DNA of 64,000 bases, taken from NCBI RefSeq assembly GCF_000332095.2, contig NZ_KI913949.1:2396512-2460511 (forward strand), written 5' to 3'. Shown here piece by piece: positions 53,508-63,130 of this stretch (position 1 is the first letter of the stretch; every line of letters starts with the position of its first letter). Made by a program: the position numbers and the translations under genes. This DNA comes from Leptolyngbya sp. PCC 6406. Lineage in GTDB: Bacteria > Cyanobacteriota > Cyanobacteriia > Phormidesmidales > Phormidesmidaceae. Under the pieces are notes generated by a model. It was not told where the DNA came from. It saw only the letters and a list, made by a program, of their open reading frames with translations, and did not search any database.

Positions 53508-55358
53508 TTATTCTTCCACCTGCTGAATGAGAACAATTACTTGATCAAACTTAAAATCCTTCGCCCAGGCAATCAAACTGATGGCCAAAGGGGCAAACTT
53601 TGTCGAGATCTGACTCGCCAAATCAATAATTTCTTGATCATAACCCCTGATCGCCGCCTGTTTCAGTGCCGTTCTCCAGGCTAGTGGCATCTGAGCCAAA
53701 GCAACCGTCAGAGACTGATCCAAAGTCTCCTCCCCTGAAGGCAATTCATCACTCAACAATAACCAATCCAGATCCCATTGCAGATTCTCCGTAGAGCCCT
53801 CAGGCACCCCAGCCTTAGCAATCTCCAGTAGATTGTTAATCAACCCTAAGAGCCGGTTTCCATTGCGGTGCAGCACCATCAACTGCTCTTGATGCTCTGG
53901 TGACAACGCCAGACTCGTCTCAAATCCCTGGGCGACCCCAAGAATAGCATTCAGCGGCGTTCTTAATTCATGGCTCATAGCCGCCAGAAACTCACCCTTA
54001 GCCTGATTAGCAGATTCCGCTAGCGTTTTCGCCTCATAAAGATCAGCGGTTCGTTCAGCAACCCGATCCTCTAATTCCAGAAAGACCCTATTAAGTTGAA
54101 TCGCCATCTGGTTAAAAGATTCTGATAAATCCTCAAACTCCCGAATACCCTGAATATCAATGCTTGAATCTAGTTCACCTTGAGCAATCTCCTGACTGAT
54201 CTGAACTAAACATTGAATTTGGTGAGAAATCCAGCGTGATGTAATCAGCCCTAAAAAAATAGCCGATGTTAACGACAGTAAACACAGCAGAATCGTCATG
54301 CGAGTGTTTGCATTAATTTGTTCCATAAAGTCAGACTCTGGAACCACCACGACAACTAACCAGTCTAAGCCATAGTTATCTTGCCAAGGCGTAATCTGTA
54401 CGAATTGCTGTTGTCCAGCTACAGAAAAGCTCAGTTGCTGAGTCGTTTGAATTTGGGTTAAATCCGTAAATTTACGGGTAATATAATCAGCAGTCTCCTG
54501 AATCAAGGGATTTCGACTTTTGCTAGGATACATGCGTTCAATATTATTGTCTGCATCTAGCTCAAAAGGTAATTCAACATCCGAACTAGCCACGAGCAAT
54601 CCATTGCGTTCAAGAATAAAAATTTCTCCCGTAGGACTCAAGTCTAGAGCTTGAAGAAAATCTCTGAGATTTGATAAAATTAAGTCAACACCAATTACTC
54701 CCCATAGTTGTCCTTGTTCATTATAAATAGGATAGCTAGCAGAAATTGAAAGTACCTCTGGCTTATCAGACCACTGGTAGATATTACTCCAGATGGGTTG
54801 TTGGGCCTCAACGGCATCGGCATACCACTCCTCTTTAATCACCGACACATCATTCATAATGATTTCCCTCAGCCCAGCCCGATCGCCCGCATCATTAGGT
54901 TCATAAATTGACATTTGATCGAGATCAGGCTGACGAGTTTCATTAATAACCAGTTCATTCTCTTCTAAACGCTCAACCCCAATAAACTCACCTTGGGGAT
55001 TAGCAAAATTAATATAATCCACACCAAAAATCTGCATTTCCCGATGGAAAGTACGTCCTAAACTATCAAAATCTTGCAAATCCAGAATCCCAATTTGAAT
55101 GGCATCCATATTAAGTTGATTGATTTGATGGGGGATCAGCAGTTGATCTTCTAAGTGATGAGTCACTTGATCACTGGTTTTACTACGAAGCTGGGTTGCT
55201 AAATCATGGACAGCTTTATGGCCATTACGCAGGGAAATCCAGCCTGTTATACCTACAGCAGCTAGAACTTGCAAGACAAACGGAACCACTAAAATCAGGC
55301 GTAGAGGTATCCCACGAAAGACTTGATAAATGAGTGGCCGGGATACAGGTAAACGCAT
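53508..55358 (-). CDS. Cache-HAMP-HisKA membrane protein lacking the ATPase domain
   Basis: The 616-residue protein has a transmembrane helix (about 19-42), a large extracytoplasmic dCache domain (about 45-340; contains WGVIGVDLILSNLRDFL), a second helix (about 350-375), a HAMP linker and a HisKA domain with H-box [16 protein letters not shown]. Where a HATPase domain is expected there are only about 75 residues, followed directly by a C-terminal domain (about 545-616) shared with the next two genes upstream. It cannot autophosphorylate alone; it may receive phosphate from, or act as a sensor for, the co-transcribed kinases. It begins 1 bp after the preceding gene. Confidence 0.92.
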   Translation of the reverse strand: MRLPVSRPLIYQVFRGIPLRLILVVPFVLQVLAAVGITGWISLRNGHKAVHDLATQLRSKTSDQVTHHLEDQLLIPHQINQLNMDAIQIGILDLQDFDSLGRTFHREMQIFGVDYINFANPQGEFIGVERLEENELVINETRQPDLDQMSIYEPNDAGDRAGLREIIMNDVSVIKEEWYADAVEAQQPIWSNIYQWSDKPEVLSISASYPIYNEQGQLWGVIGVDLILSNLRDFLQALDLSPTGEIFILERNGLLVASSDVELPFELDADNNIERMYPSKSRNPLIQETADYITRKFTDLTQIQTTQQLSFSVAGQQQFVQITPWQDNYGLDWLVVVVVPESDFMEQINANTRMTILLCLLSLTSAIFLGLITSRWISHQIQCLVQISQEIAQGELDSSIDIQGIREFEDLSESFNQMAIQLNRVFLELEDRVAERTADLYEAKTLAESANQAKGEFLAAMSHELRTPLNAILGVAQGFETSLALSPEHQEQLMVLHRNGNRLLGLINNLLEIAKAGVPEGSTENLQWDLDWLLLSDELPSGEETLDQSLTVALAQMPLAWRTALKQAAIRGYDQEIIDLASQISTKFAPLAISLIAWAKDFKFDQVIVLIQQVEE

Positions 55359-55359
55359 A

Positions 55360-58300
55360 TCACCGAGAACCGCTATATAGAAAGGTTTCGGTCAGATGAA
55401 TAATATCATCAAACCGAAAATGGTCAGTCCAAGCCGTTAAAGCTTGAGCTAGGGGAGTACAATCTGGGGGGATTTTCTCAATCAGTAGGGCGATCTGGCG
55501 ATCCGATCCCCTCACCGCTAGATGATGAAGTTGTCGAACCCAGTCCCTGGGCATTTGAGCAAGGTGAATCCTAAAATCCAGGGAATCTGATGGAATCAGG
55601 GAACCCTGAGCGGAGACTTGTCCCGGATAGGAAGCCTCTGTGTAGAGGTAAACCACGCCGAGATGTTGTGCCAATTTCAGCAGCAGTACATTTTCCTGAA
55701 TCGGCTTACGTAAAAAGTCATCACAGCCAATCGCCGTCGCATTGAGTTTGGTCTCCTCAAAAACACTGGCCGACAAAGCGATAATTTTTGTCATAACCCC
55801 AGAGTCTTCGTTAGAAGATAATGCCGCCGCAGTTGGCAGTTCGGAGTGAGGCGGGCTAGATTGCTCCAGAGCTCGAATTACTTGAGTTGCTTCAATACCA
55901 TCCATAACTGGCATGCGGATATCCATCAGGATGAGGTGAGGATGCCACTGCCGCCATATATGGATGCCCTCTTTCCCGTTTCTCGCTTCACGCACTTCAA
56001 ATCCTAGAGGGACTAATAAGCTGACTAACACTTGACTGTTTTCCCACTGGTCTTCAACAATCAGAAGACGATAGGTGGGCTGATTGGGGGCTAGAGAGAT
56101 CACTACTTGCGGCCCGTTGCCTAGGGCTAAATCCGTGGTGGAGGCTACCGTTGCCTGGATATCAAATGAGAAGTGGCTGCCCCGATCAACCGCGCTATTA
56201 ACCTGAATCTCTCCCCCCATGAGATGAACAAACTTACGGCTGATTGCCAACCCTAAGCCAGTCCCTTCATTAGCCCTCTGTCCAGCCCGAGCTTGGGCAA
56301 AGGACTGAAATAGAGAGTTGAGTTCCTCTGGAGCAATACCAGAACCAGTATCTTTAACCTCAAAGGTAATCGGGAGCACAAGCAATCCCCCATCCTCTCC
56401 TCGTTGCTGATCAGCCTCGGGAGAAATACTAACCCGCAACGAGACCTGCCCCACATCCGTAAATTTAATGGCATTGTCGAGAAGATTAAGCAGCACTTGA
56501 CGTAATTTCCCGGCATCGGTGATGATATATTGAGGAACTGTCGGAGCACAGTCAAAGATCAACTGAAGCTGCTTAGCTTGCGCTTTAATATAGAGCATGG
56601 TCTCTAGCTCATCCAGAAGATTGTAGAGATCAAAGCTAGAGGAATTAAGGCAGACTTTGCCTGCCTCAATCTTAGACATTTCCAAGACATCATTAATTAA
56701 TTCCAGTAAATTCTGACCGCTGCGGTTAATAATCGCTAGATGATTTTGACTTTCTAGGCTTAGACTCTGATCATGACCCATGACCTGAGTAAACCCAAGG
56801 ATTGCATTGAGAGGTGTTCGTAACTCATGGCTCATGTGAGCCAGAAATTCACTCTTGGCTCGGTTAGCAGCCTCCGCAGCATCCTTCGCCTTTGCCAAAG
56901 CGAGAGACTGTTCCTGGGTTTGAGCTAAAAGCTGAGCGAGTATAATCTGAGCCTGCTGGCGCTCTTGGTATAAAGACAGGGCAGAAACCGCTGCCCAAAG
57001 TAGACTAATTTCTAACTCATCCCAGTCCTTAAGAGTTTCGCAATTGTCAAAACTAATACATCCAAAAAATTCTCCTCTGACCATTATTGGAAAAATCAAA
57101 ATGGCTAAAATCCCCTGGGATTCTAATATCAATCGTTCTGACTCTGGCAGATCACTGGCCATCTCATAAACGCTTTTCCCCTGGGCTAGGGGCATCGTCC
57201 AGCGTGGAACTAAGTCTTGACAAGAGAAATCATACTGGGCGAAATTGCCAGTCCTAGGTGAAATTCCTGGGGCACACCACTCTACGCGCTGACTCCCTAG
57301 CAGAGTGCCCGCATCATCTCGATAATTTTCAAACAAATAAACTCTAGAAGCCCCAGAAGCTAGCCCCAATTGTTTCAGAATTTCATCATACTGAACTTGT
57401 GTACTTTGGGAAGATAGTAACAATTGCTGGATTTTAACTAGCATTGCTAGATATCGCTCTCGTTTTGCCAAAGAAGATTCTGACTTCCTAACATGGGTTA
57501 TATCTGTACTGATTCCGAGAACCAATCTTGATTTACCTTCTACATCTTGAATAGGCTTTTTGATTGTTTGAAAATAACGTATCTCACCAGAAGTGGAGGT
57601 AACTATCTCCTCAAACAGACTGGAAATACCAGTGCTGATTACCTTGCGATCGTCTCGTAAGAAACGTTCGACTTCAGCCAGATTTGGATTAAAGTCCGCA
57701 TCGGTTTTGCCAATTAAATTTTCTACAGTGGTGCCATAGATATCGGCAACTGCTTGATTAGCTAGAACAAATTGCCCTTGCCAGTCTTTTGCAAAGATTA
57801 AATTAGGAGGACTGTCAATGATGTTCCGTAAAAACTCCTGCTGCCTTTTCAAGGCTGCTTCAGTATATTTGCGACTGGTGACATCCCTTTGGATTCCAAA
57901 ATGGCCTGTAATTCTACCTTGATCATCATAAAGACAGATGTAATCACCTTCTATCCAGATGGGAGTACCATCTAGCTTTCGCTCCTGGGTTTCAATGTGC
58001 AAATGGCCCTGATCGAAAAAACGCTTCCATATTTGCCGACCATTGGCTAAATCATGGGCGAATAGATCATTAGGTGTTAGGCCGATAAAACCTTCCAAAC
58101 TAGCCCCATACTGTTGGAGCATTGAATCGTTAACTTTCGTTATATGCTGATGCTCAAATACATAGTCTAATAGGGCATCCTGATCGATAGCACCCTCCCA
58201 AGCAATGGGCTGATCTATCATCATAAAGAAAAAACCATCTAGGGACTGAGAAAAGAATAGTTCTAGTTGCTGCTCTGCTTTTTGGAGATCTTTCATGACC

Positions 58301-58788
58301 GCTTTATAGTGGCCAATTTCCTGTTTTATAATCAGATTTTCTTGCTCTATCTGTTGATATGTAGAATTATTCTCAACGGGCTCATGAAACTGATTGAGCT
58401 TCCAACTTAGTTTGGCTAAGCACTGGGATGCGGTCAGAACAGCAATCGGTTGCTCGTAATTATTTAGAATAAGTAGAGTTGTGATGTGGTAACGATTAAA
58501 TAGAGGGATTAAGGCTTCTATATTAGTGAAGTCACTTTCGTGTAATACTAATTCAGGGTAGGTGAGAACTGTTGATAGATCCAGGGTTCTGAGATCCTGT
58601 TCAGAGGTTAGTAATCCCACTACGGTGTGACTATTTAGGCACCCTATGAATTGACCATTCTGGGGTTCAACAATGAGAATATAATCTTGCTTGACTTGGT
58701 ATAAATAAGCAATTGCGTCTGTTAATTTTGCATCTACTGGGAGCGTATAAAATTGACTTTGAATGCCATCAAAAAGTGAATTTTTCAT
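55360..58788 (-). CDS. CBS-PAS-PAS-GAF hybrid histidine kinase with receiver and shared C-terminal domain
   Basis: The 1142-residue protein has, in order, a CBS-domain pair (about 5-125), two PAS domains (about 185-310 and 315-435), GAF (about 445-610), a coiled coil, HisKA ([17 protein letters not shown]) and HATPase (N-box [12 protein letters not shown]2 [13 protein letters not shown]), a receiver domain (about 905-1050; phosphoacceptor in [13 protein letters not shown]) and a C-terminal domain (about 1065-1140) shared with the two flanking genes. The protein is cytoplasmic. Its ATG overlaps the stop of the upstream gene by 4 bp (58785-58788). The CBS pair suggests nucleotide or redox sensing. 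Confidence 0.93.
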   Translation of the reverse strand: MKNSLFDGIQSQFYTLPVDAKLTDAIAYLYQVKQDYILIVEPQNGQFIGCLNSHTVVGLLTSEQDLRTLDLSTVLTYPELVLHESDFTNIEALIPLFNRYHITTLLILNNYEQPIAVLTASQCLAKLSWKLNQFHEPVENNSTYQQIEQENLIIKQEIGHYKAVMKDLQKAEQQLELFFSQSLDGFFFMMIDQPIAWEGAIDQDALLDYVFEHQHITKVNDSMLQQYGASLEGFIGLTPNDLFAHDLANGRQIWKRFFDQGHLHIETQERKLDGTPIWIEGDYICLYDDQGRITGHFGIQRDVTSRKYTEAALKRQQEFLRNIIDSPPNLIFAKDWQGQFVLANQAVADIYGTTVENLIGKTDADFNPNLAEVERFLRDDRKVISTGISSLFEEIVTSTSGEIRYFQTIKKPIQDVEGKSRLVLGISTDITHVRKSESSLAKRERYLAMLVKIQQLLLSSQSTQVQYDEILKQLGLASGASRVYLFENYRDDAGTLLGSQRVEWCAPGISPRTGNFAQYDFSCQDLVPRWTMPLAQGKSVYEMASDLPESERLILESQGILAILIFPIMVRGEFFGCISFDNCETLKDWDELEISLLWAAVSALSLYQERQQAQIILAQLLAQTQEQSLALAKAKDAAEAANRAKSEFLAHMSHELRTPLNAILGFTQVMGHDQSLSLESQNHLAIINRSGQNLLELINDVLEMSKIEAGKVCLNSSSFDLYNLLDELETMLYIKAQAKQLQLIFDCAPTVPQYIITDAGKLRQVLLNLLDNAIKFTDVGQVSLRVSISPEADQQRGEDGGLLVLPITFEVKDTGSGIAPEELNSLFQSFAQARAGQRANEGTGLGLAISRKFVHLMGGEIQVNSAVDRGSHFSFDIQATVASTTDLALGNGPQVVISLAPNQPTYRLLIVEDQWENSQVLVSLLVPLGFEVREARNGKEGIHIWRQWHPHLILMDIRMPVMDGIEATQVIRALEQSSPPHSELPTAAALSSNEDSGVMTKIIALSASVFEETKLNATAIGCDDFLRKPIQENVLLLKLAQHLGVVYLYTEASYPGQVSAQGSLIPSDSLDFRIHLAQMPRDWVRQLHHLAVRGSDRQIALLIEKIPPDCTPLAQALTAWTDHFRFDDIIHLTETFLYSGSR

Positions 58789-60386
58789 AGTCTTGGATCA
58801 CTTTTTTGCCTTAATGCCTGCTGTGTTATGGCGACAATATTATCGAACTGAAAGTTTCGATTCCATTCCACCAACACCCTGACTAAGGACCGATGACGAG
58901 CTGGGACAGTCTGAAGCAAAGTAACAATCTGATGATCAAATCCTTTAGTGGCTGCTTGATGAAGCTGGAAAATCCAATCTGCAGGTAGTTCTGACAGCTC
59001 TGTTTGGATAGCAGACAGAATTGGTTTTTCAATGAGAGTGGCAGAAAAATCAGAGCCGGGTAATGGCATCTGGAGTGAAAGGACGGGTTGTGTCTTGCTT
59101 AGATCTATTTCTGGGCTCAGATCTGACATGTTTTTCGGGAAAGTTACCAGAACATGGAACCGTACAATCGTGCCCTGATTGAGTACACTATCGATGGTGA
59201 TATCGCCTCCCATTCTCTGTACAAACTGACGACTAATGAAAAGTCCTAACCCTAACCCTCGTTCCGATTTTTGCCCTGACTCAGTTTGGGAAAATGCCTG
59301 AAATAGCTGCCTCATTTCATGGGCAGCAATACCAATGCCTGTATCCTCAAGTTCAAAATACAGGGCTATAGGATCAGATAAGTCTGGACTATTACGACTA
59401 TTACCCTGACTAGAGTTTGAATGTAGATTGTCCTGAGATCCTAGACTTACTCGCAGATTAATGTGCCCCGCCGAGGTAAACTCCACTGCGTTTTCCAACA
59501 GATTCATCAAAATCTGTCGAAGTTTGCTGTCATCGATATGAATATATTGAGGTGAGCTAGGGGCACAGATCAGATTAAGTTTTAGTCCTTTTTCTTGGAC
59601 TTGTGGATACCATTGATAGATGATTTCAGATAGAAAATTATGAAGATTAATGTCTCTCTCATTCAGGGAAATTTGACTAGAACTAATATGAGTCACCCTG
59701 AGAATATGGTTAATTAATTTCAGTAAGCGTCTAGCTGCTGTACTAATGCTGCTGGCATAATCTTGGTGCTCTCCAGATAGGGCGTGATCGCCCTCCATGA
59801 GACCAGCAAACCCAAGGATTGCATTTAGGGGGGTGCGTAGCTCATGACTCATCTGGGCTAGAAATTCACTTTTGGCATAGTTCGCAGCTTCTGCGATAGC
59901 CTTAGCATCTTCTAGGAATACTTGAGTTTGTTTGTGCTCTTTGATCTCCTGCTGAAGAGATTTGTTTTTCTCTATGAGTTGATTTTGAAGTTTGCGAATA
60001 GTAATTTGATTGTTAATTCGTGCGAGAACCTCCTCAATTTGAAAAGGCTTAGTAATATAGTCTACCCCCCCCATTTCAAAGGCTTTGACCTTGCCAGCAG
60101 CATCATCTGCGGCGCTGATAAAAATAACGGGAATTTCTTTTGTTACGACATTGGCTTTTAACTGCCGACAAACCTCGTAGCCATCCATTTCAGGCATCCG
60201 AACATCGAGCAGAATTAGGTCGGGCAATAAATGGTTAAGGCTCACGAGGGCCATTTCACCATTGGTGACACAACGAACCTTATATCCACACCCAGTCAGA
60301 TTCATCGATAATATCCGCAGATTGTCTGGGGAATCATCAACAATCAGAATATTTCCTGTAGCAAGATTGCTGGGGTTAGTCGCCAT
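58785..60386 (-). CDS. Receiver-HisKA-HATPase hybrid with shared C-terminal domain
   Basis: The 533-residue protein has an N-terminal receiver (about 12-128; phosphoacceptor in [13 protein letters not shown], lysine in ITKPFQ), a coiled coil, a kinase core (H-box [18 protein letters not shown]-box [12 protein letters not shown]1 DTGIGIA, G2 [13 protein letters not shown]) and the cluster's C-terminal domain (about 470-530). It is the first gene of the four-gene cluster. Its upstream region is occupied by a truncated IS630 transposase gene in the same direction, ending about 50 bp before its ATG, so transcription may start in the IS. Confidence 0.93.
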   Translation of the reverse strand: MATNPSNLATGNILIVDDSPDNLRILSMNLTGCGYKVRCVTNGEMALVSLNHLLPDLILLDVRMPEMDGYEVCRQLKANVVTKEIPVIFISAADDAAGKVKAFEMGGVDYITKPFQIEEVLARINNQITIRKLQNQLIEKNKSLQQEIKEHKQTQVFLEDAKAIAEAANYAKSEFLAQMSHELRTPLNAILGFAGLMEGDHALSGEHQDYASSISTAARRLLKLINHILRVTHISSSQISLNERDINLHNFLSEIIYQWYPQVQEKGLKLNLICAPSSPQYIHIDDSKLRQILMNLLENAVEFTSAGHINLRVSLGSQDNLHSNSSQGNSRNSPDLSDPIALYFELEDTGIGIAAHEMRQLFQAFSQTESGQKSERGLGLGLFISRQFVQRMGGDITIDSVLNQGTIVRFHVLVTFPKNMSDLSPEIDLSKTQPVLSLQMPLPGSDFSATLIEKPILSAIQTELSELPADWIFQLHQAATKGFDHQIVTLLQTVPARHRSLVRVLVEWNRNFQFDNIVAITQQALRQKSDPRL

Positions 60387-60438
60387 TGTAAATAGACTTG
60401 AATGTGACTTTCAAAACATCCTCTTAAGTCGTCTGTCT

Positions 60439-60954
60439 CTAGCTCTTGGCTATGGTGCGCCAAGAAGCTCTTGATCTTTGCTTTTTTGCAGCTATCGCCT
60501 CAACATCAGCTTTGGGGTTTACCTTGCTGGTCTTTTTCCAACTGATGCCTGCGGCTTCAAAGAGGTCGTAGTAACTTTGTTTGGATTCATAGGCCACGTC
60601 ATAGGTTTCGGCGAGATGGAACTCTAGTTCGCCCAAGGTCCAGATATCTTTGCTCTGCAACCACTTCAGCACGCTATCGCGTTGCTCTGCTGTTAAGTAA
60701 CTCTGACGTCCTTTGTGGCGGGGCTTGAATCCAGTCACCCCTTCGCTTTCATAGGTCTGACGCCAGTTGCTCAATGAGCCTAGGGAGACATCCAGGATGT
60801 TCACTACTTGCTCGTAGCTATACCCTTGATAGAGCAGTTTAACTGCTATGGCTTTTCTGACTTGGCGACCATCCCGCTCTTGACGAATAAAGTCTTGCAG
60901 CTCTTCTATGGCAGTCCTATGGGGAGACTCTTTTAGGGGGCTGGGCAGTACCAT
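60439..60954 (-). pseudogene. IS630-family transposase, N-terminal part only
   Basis: The 171-residue frame has the IS630 helix-turn-helix (AIAVKLLYQGYSYEQVVNIL and SLGSLSNWRQTYESEG) and the end of orfA (SWKKTSKVNPKADVEAIAAKKQ). A run A-AAA-AAG near 60485 is the typical slippery site; in the shifted frame the family sequence goes on as KIKSFLAHHSQELETDDLRG and then stops matching near 60415. The DDE catalytic part is missing. It cannot transpose by itself. Confidence 0.85.
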
Positions 60955-61068
60955 GGCGTCTTCCTCTGCATACAGTTGGGTTGCTTTTCTGTAATTCTAC
61001 TTTCTCTACTTCATCATTCAATCTGGATTGTTATATTTTAGTTGATATTTTAGTTGTTTTCATTCCAT

Positions 61069-61170
61069 TTATAGTGATCCTGTATGAGCTTTGAGCAAGC
61101 CTTTTCGTGGCTGAAGCGAAGCGTAACCCACCCTACGAAGGTCTTCAGCAATCAAATGAGATTACTATAG
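61069..61170. repeat. Dispersed repeat copy (same family as 14554-14752)
   Basis: The ends TATAGTGATC (61069 onwards) and GATTACTATAG (to 61170) are near-inverted repeats. Inside are GAGCAAG, TTTTCGTGG and CCCACCCTACG. The interior matches the outer parts of the longer copy at 14.6 kb. Non-coding. Confidence 0.65.
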
Positions 61171-61173
61171 AAA

Positions 61174-62235
61174 CTAATATGCGACAGGAACTTTGCTGGA
61201 CTGTGGCGATAGTAATGCAGTTACGGATTGGCTATCAAGGGGTTTAGAGAAGTAATAGCCCTGCATTTTAGTACAGCCTGCCCTCTGTAAAGCCGTCAGC
61301 TCTTCAGGGGTTTCAACGCCTTCGACAATTACATCTAAGCCTAGATTCCGGGCTAGCAAACAAATTGTCTTACTAATTTGCCATTGTTGGCTTTGGACAA
61401 AAGAACGATCAATCTTTAGTCCGTCAATGGGTAATTCTTGAAGGCGGCTTAAGCAAGAATAACCCGTACCAAAGTCATCAATATAGAGCTGAATTCCCAT
61501 ATCTTGAAGGGCCAACAAAACTGGAATAGCAGTTCGATTGTTATTGATCAAGGTACTTTCTGTGATTTCGATTTTCAAGGTGTTGGGGAGAATTTTTGTG
61601 GTTTCCAGGATTCTCTGAACTTCTGGAATTAAATCGGGTTGAAAAATTTCTGCTACTGAGAGGTTAACACTCATAGATAGGGGTGTCTGATTGGCATAGG
61701 CTTGCTGCCAAATATGGAGCTGATGACAAGCTTGCTCCAGGATCCAAATGCCCAATTTATGGATGCATCCCAGCTTTTCTGCCAGAGGAATAAAAACACT
61801 AGCTGGAATGGAAGTTGTATCGGATTGAGGCCAGCGGGCTAGCGCTTCAAAGCCAATAATGTGATTGTTTTTCATTGAGACGATGGGCTGATAAGCCAAT
61901 TCAAACTCTTGATGAGTTAGGGCTTTGTATAAATTATTCTCAAGCTGTAATTGGTCAACCATTGTCCTTGACAAAATTGTCATGGGTAAGGTGGGCTTGT
62001 CTTCGAGGGTTTGGGCAAGACGGCTGAGGCGATTTACGTTGTTAATTGCGATCGCCAATAATTGTTGTCCTTCATGAGATAAAGATCCTAGTTGACCTGT
62101 ATGGAGCAGACCTAATGCTCCTTTAATGGACGTGAGTGGTGTCCGGATTTCGTGGCAAATAAATAAGGCACTATTCCCTGATAAGTCTGTCAATTGAGGT
62201 TGCTCACGGTTGGGTTCTTTAATATCTTCAGACAT
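61174..62235 (-). CDS. HisKA-EAL fusion, c-di-GMP phosphodiesterase
   Basis: Residues about 20-75 are a HisKA-like domain with an H-box FICHEIRTPLTSIKG (H28). Residues about 100-345 are an EAL domain with all catalytic residues: E130 (FEALARW), N191 (SVNLS), E223 (KIEITES), D253-D254 (DDFGTGYS), K274 (LKID), the glutamate in VEGVETP and the glutamine in MQGYYFSKPL. There is no HATPase, GGDEF or receiver domain. The protein should break down c-di-GMP and may be switched by phosphorylation of H28 by another kinase, perhaps from the adjacent cluster; that is inference. Confidence 0.92.
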   Translation of the reverse strand: MSEDIKEPNREQPQLTDLSGNSALFICHEIRTPLTSIKGALGLLHTGQLGSLSHEGQQLLAIAINNVNRLSRLAQTLEDKPTLPMTILSRTMVDQLQLENNLYKALTHQEFELAYQPIVSMKNNHIIGFEALARWPQSDTTSIPASVFIPLAEKLGCIHKLGIWILEQACHQLHIWQQAYANQTPLSMSVNLSVAEIFQPDLIPEVQRILETTKILPNTLKIEITESTLINNNRTAIPVLLALQDMGIQLYIDDFGTGYSCLSRLQELPIDGLKIDRSFVQSQQWQISKTICLLARNLGLDVIVEGVETPEELTALQRAGCTKMQGYYFSKPLDSQSVTALLSPQSSKVPVAY

Positions 62236-62383
62236 GGGTATGGTTGATGTCCTGATGTTACTTGATAAGGGGTAGAATTCTGATATTTTTGATCTTAAAA
62301 CAAGTCAGGTCGTGTATACATTTTGGACTTATTTTAGGGGAGTAAGATCGAAAATATTGTGCTGCTGTGGCAGTATGCTAGGT

Positions 62384-62833
62384 CTACTTGAGTGTAGTGG
62401 AACTACGCTCTGCATGAGCATGGCTAAGGGATCGTAAACTCAGCCAAACTGTGTAGTGATACTCGGATACGGTGATACAAACTTTCAAGCCTTGCTCAGC
62501 TTTTTCGTTGGCGATTTCATAGGCTTTTAATCGCTCAGTTAAGGTATAGGAATTGAGGTAAGTATAAAGTTCATTGCTGTAACTGAGCCCCTTGCAGATA
62601 TCCTGATCCCAGTAGGTAAAGGGTTGGGTCAAGTCTTCGTTAACTAGGAGGGGTAGAGTCATCTCTACGGTATGTTGTTGGCTAGAGTGAGATGGCTGGG
62701 GCGTAGAGCAAGCTGGCCCCGATGACAGAAGGTGTAGGGCGGGCTGGGATGAACTGGGATGCCCGATAAGGTTGAGATGCCTGTGAGGGAGGTGACCTTG
62801 AGCTTGGAGATGGTTTAGTTGTGCCAACATCAC
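62384..62833 (-). CDS. Small hypothetical protein
   Basis: The 149-residue frame has a low-complexity, His/Ser/Gln-rich N-terminal half and a more protein-like C-terminal half (about 60-140), including VNEDLTQPFTYWDQDICKGL and LKAYEIANEKAEQGLKVCITV. I do not recognise a family. The true start may lie further in, for example at the methionine of MTLPLLVNEDL. It shares a strand with the HisKA-EAL gene, 150 bp upstream of it. Confidence 0.5.
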   Translation of the reverse strand: MMLAQLNHLQAQGHLPHRHLNLIGHPSSSQPALHLLSSGPACSTPQPSHSSQQHTVEMTLPLLVNEDLTQPFTYWDQDICKGLSYSNELYTYLNSYTLTERLKAYEIANEKAEQGLKVCITVSEYHYTVWLSLRSLSHAHAERSSTTLK

Positions 62834-63130
62834 ACTGAGAAGGTTAGGGGGCTTGATGTGCTGGGCTCAAATTTTTCGGGATGAGCCGATATATGCGCTC
62901 ATTCATAAAGGTAGTTAGGGAATATGGCAAACTTGTGGCGGGTTGGTGTGGAAATCCGGCTTACTGACTCTGCTTCCTTGGATTCCTGGACAAGAGGGGT
63001 CCGCCATCGCTTTGGACTTGCATCCTGCAACCGCTACAGATGGGATTAAAGTAAGCCTGTACACCCTGGCCATGGAGTCGTTCACGGGGTCCACTTCAGA
63101 TGTGTGTACTTAGTAGGGTCTGGAGGGGGT
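62834..63130. other. Divergent intergenic gap
   Basis: About 300 bp separate the small hypothetical gene (minus) from the oxidoreductase (plus). I see no RNA gene or repeat; promoters of both genes must be here. Confidence 0.5.
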
